Below are positions 43,040-49,101 of a DNA stretch of 49,101 nucleotides, piece by piece. Below the pieces are notes generated by a model, which searched no databases, was not told the DNA's origin, and worked only from the letters and a program-made list of their open reading frames with translations. The translations under genes were made by a program, and so were the position numbers. The DNA is taken from assembly GCF_000612625.1 (NCBI RefSeq), contig NZ_CCAS010000035.1:1-49101 (forward strand), in the 5' to 3' direction. The number at the start of each line of letters is the position of its first letter. Position 1 is the first letter of the stretch. The DNA is from Neobacillus jeddahensis. GTDB lineage: Bacteria; Bacillota; Bacilli; Bacillales; Cytobacillaceae.

Positions 43040-43918
43040 ATGGAAATCGTACAGCAGCTAGTAAATGGAATATCCTTGGGAAGTATTTATGCCCTGATCG
43101 CTCTGGGATATACAATGGTATATGGTATTGTCAAACTGATTAACTTTGCCCATGGTGATGTATTCATGGTCGGTGCCTTTATTGGCTTTTATTCAATCAC
43201 TGTCCTTGATATCGGCTTTTTCCCTGCCTTATTAATATCAATGGTCGCATGTGCCATCTTTGGTGTATTAATCGAACGAATTGCTTATAAGCCCTTACGG
43301 AATGCCACAAGAATCGCCGCCCTGATTACGGCAATTGGCGTATCGTTGTTTATCGAGTACGGAACCATTTATATCCGTGGTGCTCAACCGGAAGCCTATC
43401 CAAGTGGTTTAGTTCCATTAAAAAGCATCGAGCTTTTTGGGGTGAAGATCAGCGGACAATCGATCCTCATTCTAGGAACATCACTTGTCTTAATGGTGCT
43501 TCTGCAATTTATTGTTCATAAAACAAAAATCGGCAAGGCGATGCGCGCTGTTTCCCATGATATGGATGCTGCAAGACTAATGGGAATCAACGTGAATAAT
43601 ACAATCTCAGCAACGTTTGCGATTGGCTCTGCGCTTGCAGGTGCCGCTGGGGTCATTTTTGGGATGTATTACACGAAAATTGAACCGCTCATGGGCATCA
43701 TTCCAGGGCTGAAAGCCTTCGTTGCGGCTGTATTAGGCGGGATTGGAATTATCCCAGGCGCCATGACTGGCGGGATCGTATTAGGCGTCATTGAAGCCCT
43801 TGTTAGTGCAGCAGGCTACTCACTATGGCGTGATGGCGTGGCGTTTGTGGTCCTAATCTTAATTTTAATTTTCCGACCTGCAGGGTTATTTGGTAAAAAT
43901 GTCAGGGAAAAGGTTTAG
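43040..43918 (+). CDS. livH: Branched-chain amino acid ABC transporter permease
   Basis: A 292-residue LivH-type permease of about eight helices. It begins VNGISLGSIYALIALGYTMV and contains LINFAHGDVFMVGAF and ARLMGINVNNTISATFAIGS, the family loop that docks the ATPase. A further signature is AVLGGIGIIPGAMTGG. With LivM it forms the membrane channel. The ATG follows GAAGGAGTG and the gene is 3-15 bp from livM. Confidence 0.95.
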   Translation: MEIVQQLVNGISLGSIYALIALGYTMVYGIVKLINFAHGDVFMVGAFIGFYSITVLDIGFFPALLISMVACAIFGVLIERIAYKPLRNATRIAALITAIGVSLFIEYGTIYIRGAQPEAYPSGLVPLKSIELFGVKISGQSILILGTSLVLMVLLQFIVHKTKIGKAMRAVSHDMDAARLMGINVNNTISATFAIGSALAGAAGVIFGMYYTKIEPLMGIIPGLKAFVAAVLGGIGIIPGAMTGGIVLGVIEALVSAAGYSLWRDGVAFVVLILILIFRPAGLFGKNVREKV

Positions 43919-43933
43919 GGGGTGGCTTCTGCG

Positions 43934-44908
43934 ATGAATATTTTTAAACAAGCAAAGTTTTTCTGGACATCGATCGTGTTAGCCGTAGTTTTTGCAGTCA
44001 TTATGCAATTCTTGATCGTAGGTGGAACGTTAAATCAATTTTATGTAAATACCCTGTTTTTTATAGGGATTAATATTATTCTAGCGGTTAGTCTTCATTT
44101 AATTATTGGCGTTACCGGGCAGTTTTCGATTGGACATGCTGGCTTTCTTGCCGTCGGGGCCTACGCTTCTGCTATTATAACAATGAAATTATCGTTGCCC
44201 TTCCCCGTTGCCTTGCTAGTAGGTGGATTAGCCGCAGCTGTTGCTGGCCTTATTATTGGGATTCCAACCTTAAGGCTTAAAGGTGATTATCTAGCGATTG
44301 CCACACTTGGTTTTGGTGAGATTGTGAGAATTGTCTTTTTAAATATTGATTATGTTGGTGGCGCAAGCGGGATGACCGTCACCCATTTAACAACATGGCC
44401 GTGGCTGATTGGCTGTGTCGTGTTAACGGTTTTAGTCATTGTTAATTTTACGAACTCAACGCATGGACGCGCCTGTATTTCGATTAGGGAAAATGAAATT
44501 GCCGCCGATGCGATGGGGATTAATACCACTTATTATAAGGTAGCTGCCTTTGCAATTGGCGCCTTCTTTGCTGGAATTGCCGGGGCCTTGTATGCACACA
44601 ACTTTTATATTATCCAGCCAACCAACTTCGGCTTTTTGAAATCATTCGATATTTTAATATTTGTCGTACTTGGAGGCTTAGGCAGTTTGTCAGGTGCAGT
44701 GATTGCGGCAATCCTGTTGACAATTATCTCTACTTATCTGCAAAGCTATCCTGAAATTAGGATGGTCATCTATAGCTTAGTTCTGATCGTGATGATGCTT
44801 TATCGCCCACAAGGCTTGCTGGGCACAAAAGAGATTACCTCATTCTTTAAAGGTGGTAAGTCCGCTAAAGGAGGAGTACAGCATGGCAGCAAAAACACAG
44901 TTGCTTAA
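43934..44908 (+). CDS. livM: Branched-chain amino acid ABC transporter permease
   Basis: A 324-residue LivM-type permease: HLIIGVTGQFSIGHAGFLAV near the start, LRLKGDYLAIATLGFGEIVR, the coupling loop ENEIAADAMGINTTYYKVAA, and a C-terminal VLGGLGSLSGAVIAA with YRPQGLLG. The ATG at 43934 is about 10 nt from GGGGGTGG and is preferred to the GTG at 43922, which lies within that site. The 3' end overlaps livG by 26 nt, indicating coupled translation. Confidence 0.94.
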   Translation: MNIFKQAKFFWTSIVLAVVFAVIMQFLIVGGTLNQFYVNTLFFIGINIILAVSLHLIIGVTGQFSIGHAGFLAVGAYASAIITMKLSLPFPVALLVGGLAAAVAGLIIGIPTLRLKGDYLAIATLGFGEIVRIVFLNIDYVGGASGMTVTHLTTWPWLIGCVVLTVLVIVNFTNSTHGRACISIRENEIAADAMGINTTYYKVAAFAIGAFFAGIAGALYAHNFYIIQPTNFGFLKSFDILIFVVLGGLGSLSGAVIAAILLTIISTYLQSYPEIRMVIYSLVLIVMMLYRPQGLLGTKEITSFFKGGKSAKGGVQHGSKNTVA

Positions 44909-45662
44909 GGTTGAGAATGCCGGTATCCGCTTTGGCGGTTTGAAGGCGGTCTCGGATGTCAATTTGGAATTAAAACAAGGTGAACTTGTTGGTTTAATTG
45001 GCCCAAACGGTGCCGGCAAGACGACATTCTTTAACCTATTAACAGGGGTTTATGTTCCTACAGAAGGAAGCATCTCCTTAGATGGTGAAAAACTAAATGG
45101 CTTAGCACCCTATAAAATTACCAAAAAGGGAATTAGTCGAACCTTTCAAAACATCCGTTTGTTTGATGAATTATCTGTTCTCGATAACGTAAAGGTGGCT
45201 TATCACTCGCTGGCAAAGCATTCCATCTTTAGTTCAATCTTCCGCCTCCCTTCTCACTTTTCAGGTGAGCGGGAAATGGAGGAAAAGGCGATTGAGTTCT
45301 TGAAAATCTTCAAATTGGAAGGTTCCTTACATGAAAAAGCGAAGAACTTACCGTACGGTCAGCAGCGCCGCCTAGAAATTGCCCGGGCATTAGCGGCGAA
45401 TCCAAAATTATTGCTGCTTGATGAGCCAGCAGCGGGGATGAACCCACAGGAAACGGAAGAGTTAATGAATTTGATTGCCTTAATTCGCGAAAAGTTTGAC
45501 CTGACAATTCTCTTAATTGAACATGATATGCTTCTTGTAATGGGCGTATGTGAACGAATCTATGTGTTAGACCATGGTCAATTGATTGCCAATGGCACGC
45601 CAGAGCAAATCAGAAATAATCCAAAAGTCATCGAAGCGTATCTTGGCGAGGAGGTCTCTTAA
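44883..45662 (+). CDS. livG: Branched-chain amino acid ABC transporter ATP-binding protein
   Basis: A 259-residue ATPase with Walker A GPNGAGKTTF, the LivG-type insertion ISRTFQNIRLFDELSVLDNV, signature LPYGQQRRLE, Walker B LLLDEPAAGMNP and the switch His in LIEHDM. It pairs with LivF to power uptake. The ATG follows AAAGGAGG, which lies inside the end of livM. The next gene starts directly at 45663. Confidence 0.95.
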   Translation: MAAKTQLLKVENAGIRFGGLKAVSDVNLELKQGELVGLIGPNGAGKTTFFNLLTGVYVPTEGSISLDGEKLNGLAPYKITKKGISRTFQNIRLFDELSVLDNVKVAYHSLAKHSIFSSIFRLPSHFSGEREMEEKAIEFLKIFKLEGSLHEKAKNLPYGQQRRLEIARALAANPKLLLLDEPAAGMNPQETEELMNLIALIREKFDLTILLIEHDMLLVMGVCERIYVLDHGQLIANGTPEQIRNNPKVIEAYLGEEVS

Positions 45663-46370
45663 ATGCTTAAAATTAATGATATCAACGTTTATTACGGTAA
45701 TATTCACGCCTTGAAGGGCGTGTCCCTTGAGATCAATCAAGGGGAAATTGTCACCTTGATTGGGGCAAATGGTGCGGGAAAAAGTACGTTATTAAAAACC
45801 ATTTCAGGGTTATTAAAACCGAAAAATGGCGAGATATTATTTGAAAATGAACAGGTCGCCGGTAAGGTGGCTCAATCAATTGTGAAGCGCGGGATTTCCC
45901 AGGTTCCAGAGGGCCGCCGCGTCTTCTCAAACATGTCGGTGGAGGAGAATTTAGAGTTAGGTGCCTATTTACGAAAGGATAAAAAGGGAATCAAGGAGGA
46001 TTTTGAAAAGGTCTATCAGCTCTTCCCACGCCTTGAGGAGCGGCGCAAGCAGCAATCGGGTACATTATCTGGAGGAGAACAGCAAATGCTCGCTATGGGC
46101 CGTGCCTTAATGGCTAGACCACGACTGCTGTTATTGGACGAGCCTTCGATGGGGTTAGCCCCACTATTGGTTAAAACGATTTTCCGGATTATTGAGGAAA
46201 TCAACCAAACAGGAACAACGATTTTGCTTGTCGAACAGAATGCCAATATGGCCCTATCGATTGCGGATCGTGCATATGTCATTGAAACGGGAAAAATTGT
46301 CGCTGCCGGGACGGCTGCAGAGCTTAGCCAAAGCGATCAAATCAGAGCTGCCTATCTTGGTGGACATTAA
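45663..46370 (+). CDS. livF: Branched-chain amino acid ABC transporter ATP-binding protein
   Basis: The 235-residue second ATPase has Walker A GANGAGKSTL, signature LSGGEQQML, Walker B LLLDEPSMGLAP and the LivF-type LLVEQNANMALSIADRAYVI, where Gln replaces the switch His as is normal for the family. The start codon abuts the livG stop. It is the last gene of the five-gene operon. Confidence 0.95.
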   Translation: MLKINDINVYYGNIHALKGVSLEINQGEIVTLIGANGAGKSTLLKTISGLLKPKNGEILFENEQVAGKVAQSIVKRGISQVPEGRRVFSNMSVEENLELGAYLRKDKKGIKEDFEKVYQLFPRLEERRKQQSGTLSGGEQQMLAMGRALMARPRLLLLDEPSMGLAPLLVKTIFRIIEEINQTGTTILLVEQNANMALSIADRAYVIETGKIVAAGTAAELSQSDQIRAAYLGGH

Positions 46371-46402
46371 AAGGTGCTGGGCCATTGCCCAACACCTTTT
46401 TC
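46371..46402. terminator. Terminator between livF and the radical SAM gene
   Basis: GGTG-TGGGC pairs with GCCCA-CACC around a CATT loop with a C/A mismatch, followed by TTTTT. A tracts upstream let it serve both convergent genes. Confidence 0.85.
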
Positions 46403-46407
46403 AATTT

Positions 46408-48216
46408 TTACATCTTCATCTTCCGTCGTTCAGGGTCAAGCTGGAATTGCTGGCGTCGTTGCGGACTAATGAGATGTTTAATTTTATTGGAGTAATCCTC
46501 ATACAATTGTTCCATTCCGACTAAGGCCAATGAAAAGAAGTTGGCGTAATTCTTTTGAACCTCCCACTTTAACTCATTCTTCCCGCAGATACTGTATTTG
46601 TTTAACTCCTCAATTTCCTTTTGAATCTTCGCTAATTCCCCTGCTTGTTCCTCTTCCGGAAGTGCAAGGACATGATCAATTTTAATAATATAGTCCTGTG
46701 ATTTACTAATTTTATCTTTGATATCAAAATAGCCTGCTTGATCGATAAGCTTGTATTTCAACTTAAAGTCATTCAACCGTTCCGCCGCTTCATAGGTGGA
46801 ATTGACAATGTCATCGCGAGTCATATCCTTTGTTTCATAGCTGAGCATATGCTTCCAGGATGGCTGGGTGATCGCCTTGCGGTGGTCCTCAAGGGTATGG
46901 CAGTACTTCTTATAGCCATGGATTTCAGGATGCTCAAAGGCTGGGCTCGCTGGATCAAGGAACGGTGCGAGCGGTGCAACAAAGTAAAAGATTCGTGGAT
47001 CCTGCCCACAGGCTAAATGAATGGTTTCACAAAAATCAATATTATCGACGGCACTTTGATAGGTTTGCCCTGGTATGCCCACCATAAAGAATAGATCAAT
47101 TTTTTTACAGCCATGCTTTAGAGCAAAATTTAGCGTATCAATAACCTTTTGGTTAGTACAACTAAACTTCCCATTGTAGCGCCTGATTTTTTCATCATGC
47201 GTTTCAAGGGTAATTTCAATGCTGTATTTTGGCACACTATCATTCATCAATTGGAAAAATTCTTCATCCGCATATTGGAATAGCTCGAAAACAATTTCAT
47301 TTTTCAAGTTGAGTTTTTTCAACCGGTTGAAAAATTCATGATAATACTCTCGCCCCCCTTGGCGCAGGTCATGGAGAATAAAGATCGGTGCCCGGCTAAA
47401 ACGGGAAATAAATTGGATATCCTCAATCAGCTTTTTCGGCGACCGGAGTGCAAGTGAATTCCGGTTACAGTTTTGGTCGTAGGCATCGCGTGAACCACCA
47501 CAAATGAGACAGTTCTGGGTACAGCCCCTGGCCGTTAGCAGCGCGGTGTTTGGATATTGTAGCCAGCCATTGTAGGGAAGTGGATCAAGGAAGTTCCGAT
47601 ACTTAAAAACGGATCGAATCGTATAGCGATAACCAGGGACATCGACATCATCTAAATCCTTTGGTACATAGGTGATAGGGTTGAAGCCACACTCGCTCCC
47701 CTTTTTCCAAGTTAAATTCGGAATGTCCGCATAATGCGTACTGCCTGTTTCAATCTTATTCATTAATAGTAACATCAGCTTTTCCGTAGAATCACCGCGC
47801 ATAACAAAGTCGATAAATGGATAGTCAATCAATTCTTTGTGATAGTAGGTAGCCGATAATCCCCCAAAGATGATCGGTGTTTTCGGATGGAGGTTCTTAA
47901 CTAGTTTGGCGAGCTCAATACTGCCGTGGGCATGCGGCAGCCAATGGAGATCGATCCCGAACGCCTTCGTTTTGATTTTGCGAAGTTTCGCCTCGACATC
48001 GAACTTTTCACTCATCAACATTCGGTTCGCAATATTGATGATCTTCACGCGCAGCCCGTATCTTTCTAAGTAGTCAGCAATACTTGTCAGGCCGATAGGG
48101 TACATCTCGAATACGGGCGAGGATGGGACGACATCACTAATTGGACCAGCTAGCAAAGAGTTTTTTCTAAAATCATAAACACTTGGAGCATGTAATAACA
48201 CTAAATCGTATTTCAT
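46408..48216 (-). CDS. B12-binding-domain radical SAM protein (TIGR04190-like)
   Basis: A protein of 602 residues. The N-terminal cobalamin-binding-like Rossmann domain (about 1-150) has YPIGLTSIADYLERYGLRVK and PIIFGGLSATYYHKELIDYP. A radical SAM core follows with the Fe-S cluster motif CTQNCLIC in LTARGCTQNCLICGGS (about residue 240). The C-terminal part (about 480-602) is helical and basic. Layout and length fit, from memory, the TIGR04190 B12/SAM family, whose reaction is not known to me. I use ATG 48216 because GAGG lies 9 nt upstream; the GTG at 48225 touches it. A cluster of this kind is oxygen-sensitive, which agrees with an Fnr-type box upstream. Confidence 0.82.
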   Translation of the reverse strand: MKYDLVLLHAPSVYDFRKNSLLAGPISDVVPSSPVFEMYPIGLTSIADYLERYGLRVKIINIANRMLMSEKFDVEAKLRKIKTKAFGIDLHWLPHAHGSIELAKLVKNLHPKTPIIFGGLSATYYHKELIDYPFIDFVMRGDSTEKLMLLLMNKIETGSTHYADIPNLTWKKGSECGFNPITYVPKDLDDVDVPGYRYTIRSVFKYRNFLDPLPYNGWLQYPNTALLTARGCTQNCLICGGSRDAYDQNCNRNSLALRSPKKLIEDIQFISRFSRAPIFILHDLRQGGREYYHEFFNRLKKLNLKNEIVFELFQYADEEFFQLMNDSVPKYSIEITLETHDEKIRRYNGKFSCTNQKVIDTLNFALKHGCKKIDLFFMVGIPGQTYQSAVDNIDFCETIHLACGQDPRIFYFVAPLAPFLDPASPAFEHPEIHGYKKYCHTLEDHRKAITQPSWKHMLSYETKDMTRDDIVNSTYEAAERLNDFKLKYKLIDQAGYFDIKDKISKSQDYIIKIDHVLALPEEEQAGELAKIQKEIEELNKYSICGKNELKWEVQKNYANFFSLALVGMEQLYEDYSNKIKHLISPQRRQQFQLDPERRKMKM

Positions 48217-48284
48217 TGCTTTCACCTCAGGTTCATTTGTGGAAAATATATAAAAAAAATGAGTTTACAAAGGGTAGATTTGTT

Positions 48285-48300
48285 TGTGAAGTAAATCACA
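48285..48300. promoter_or_regulatory. Fnr/CRP-type site TGTGA-N6-TCACA
   Basis: TGTGA (48285-48289) and TCACA (48296-48300) are separated by AGTAAA. This is the exact half-site spacing of the B. subtilis Fnr box. It lies 68 bp upstream of the radical SAM start, between divergent genes. Confidence 0.6.
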
Positions 48301-48366
48301 TATAGATGTGTGAAATGGTGATAATCCCCATCTTTTGTGGATGATTTCCTGTCAAATTTAGTGTAC

Positions 48367-48372
48367 TATAAT
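48367..48372 (+). promoter_or_regulatory. -10 element of the YbaK-type gene
   Basis: A perfect TATAAT with a poor -35 region (about 48342-48350). The leader to the start codon would be about 115 nt. Confidence 0.5.
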
Positions 48373-48493
48373 ACGGGTTTAATAGAGTGACAAATGGGTG
48401 ACAGATTATGGGTGATTTTGTGTAATTTTTAGAGAATCTGCTATGATTATTCAAAAAGCTGTTACATTTATTTTTTTGGAGGGAGTTGGGTCT

Positions 48494-48970
48494 ATGGCAC
48501 AGGTAAAAACCAATGCTATGCGCATTCTTGATGCACAAAAGGTTCGTTATGATATGCTGACCTATGATAATAAAGATGGGAAAATTGATGGAATTTCGGT
48601 CGCAGAGAAAATCGGTAAGGACCCGAAGGAAGTATATAAAACACTTGTCGCTCAAGGCGCGAGTAAGAGCATTTTTGTTTTTGTGATTCCGGTAGCTGAA
48701 GAGCTGGATCTGAAAAAAGCAGCCCAGGTGACTGGTGAAAAAAAGGTCGAAATGCTACCGGTCAAGGATATTCAAAAATGGACGGGCTATATTCGCGGTG
48801 GCTGCTCTCCGATTGGGATGAAGAAGGAATATAAAACCTTATTGGATGAAAGCTGCAGGCTGCTTGAGACGATGGTCGTCAGTGCCGGAAAAATTGGTAT
48901 CCAGATTGTCATCGCCCCCAGCGATTTACAGGAGCTGACGAAGGCAGAATTTAGGGACGTCATTAAATAG
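48494..48970 (+). CDS. YbaK/EbsC-type Cys-tRNA(Pro)/Cys-tRNA(Cys) deacylase
   Basis: A 158-residue YbaK-family protein: NAMRILDAQKVRYDMLTYDN at the start, VYKTLVAQGASKSIFVFVIP in the middle, and the family signature YIRGGCSPIGMKKEY near residue 100. YbaK hydrolyses Cys-tRNA(Pro) made in error by prolyl-tRNA synthetase. I start at ATG 48494 following GGAGGGAG; the in-frame ATG at 48443 would add 17 residues with no site. The gene diverges from the radical SAM gene. Confidence 0.9.
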   Translation: MAQVKTNAMRILDAQKVRYDMLTYDNKDGKIDGISVAEKIGKDPKEVYKTLVAQGASKSIFVFVIPVAEELDLKKAAQVTGEKKVEMLPVKDIQKWTGYIRGGCSPIGMKKEYKTLLDESCRLLETMVVSAGKIGIQIVIAPSDLQELTKAEFRDVIK

Positions 48971-48981
48971 TTAGGTTTTTT

Positions 48982-49101
48982 CCCATGGGCACTCACCTAT
49001 AACCCATCAGTGCATAGGATAGGGTGAAAGCTGTCGCCTCCAAAACCAACAGGGGTAGCTGAGGCGTAGTTGAACTCTTAAGAGGAGTGTTGAGGAGTGG
49101 C
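48982..49101. other. Unassigned structured stretch at the window end
   Basis: After the YbaK-type gene, TCACCTAT (48993-49000) can pair with ATAGGGTGA (49019-49027, one bulge). CGCCTC (49035-49040) pairs with GAGGCG (49061-49066), and CTCTTAAGAG is a further palindrome. The base composition is richer than the flanking intergenic DNA. On the minus strand a 35-codon frame is open from the window edge to a stop at 48993, but I do not recognise it. It may be the start of a structured RNA or the edge of a mobile element. Confidence 0.35.

Overview
The window is about 49 kb of chromosome from an endospore-forming Bacillaceae bacterium. The evidence is moderately low GC, AGGAGG-type ribosome binding sites, frequent GTG/TTG starts, two gerA-type spore germinant-receptor operons, a Spo0E-like protein, a YhcN/YlaJ spore lipoprotein, and close matches from memory to Bacillus AhpC/AhpF, KimA, NiaP, YfiB/YfiC and PepT. 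A Neobacillus-like genus is a guess, not a demonstration.

Layout. 1-3.6 kb: 3' part of a BCCT osmolyte transporter, a MITE-like element, and ahpC-ahpF (minus) with a PerR-type box. 4.0-5.6 kb: membrane diguanylate cyclase. 5.8-9.5 kb: germinant-receptor operon in the order gerB-gerA-gerC, with a one-base frameshift in gerB. 9.5-13.3 kb: a glycosyltransferase, a small membrane protein and a LuxR-type two-component pair. 13.4-16.9 kb (minus): an overlapping operon of glycosyltransferase, duplicated kinase-like protein with a CotG-like repeat tail, and sugar epimerase, probably for the spore surface. 17.1-20.7 kb (minus): second germinant receptor in the order gerA-gerB-gerC. 21.0-23.1 kb: Spo0E-like phosphatase overlapping a PAS-GGDEF-EAL protein. 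23.2-27.5 kb: rRNA pseudouridine synthase (minus), KimA-like K+ importer, L,D-transpeptidase with ten cell-wall-binding repeats.

27.5-29.6 kb is the most unusual part. It is a complete plasmid-style type II partition cassette (parC-parM-parR) among housekeeping genes. A roughly 180-bp array of GTWTAC hexamers, spaced mostly 11-12 bp, lies upstream of an actin-like ATPase and a ribbon-helix-helix adaptor with an acidic tail.

29.7-36.3 kb: DUF4023-like peptide, APH-fold phosphotransferase, pepT, YhcN/YlaJ lipoprotein, a two-gene membrane sugar dehydrogenase (Tat-exported small subunit plus GMC flavoprotein) and an ASCH-domain protein. 36.4-40.0 kb: heterodimeric ABC exporter with one degenerate ATP site. 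40.2-41.4 kb: NiaP niacin transporter. 41.7-46.4 kb: five-gene branched-chain amino acid ABC transporter (livJHMGF order) preceded by a perfect 30-bp palindrome. 46.4-49.0 kb: B12-binding radical SAM protein (minus) diverging from a YbaK-type deacylase, with a TGTGA-N6-TCACA (Fnr-type) box between them. The last 110 bases fold into stems and look like the start of an unidentified structured element. No tRNA, rRNA, CRISPR array or intact transposase gene was seen.
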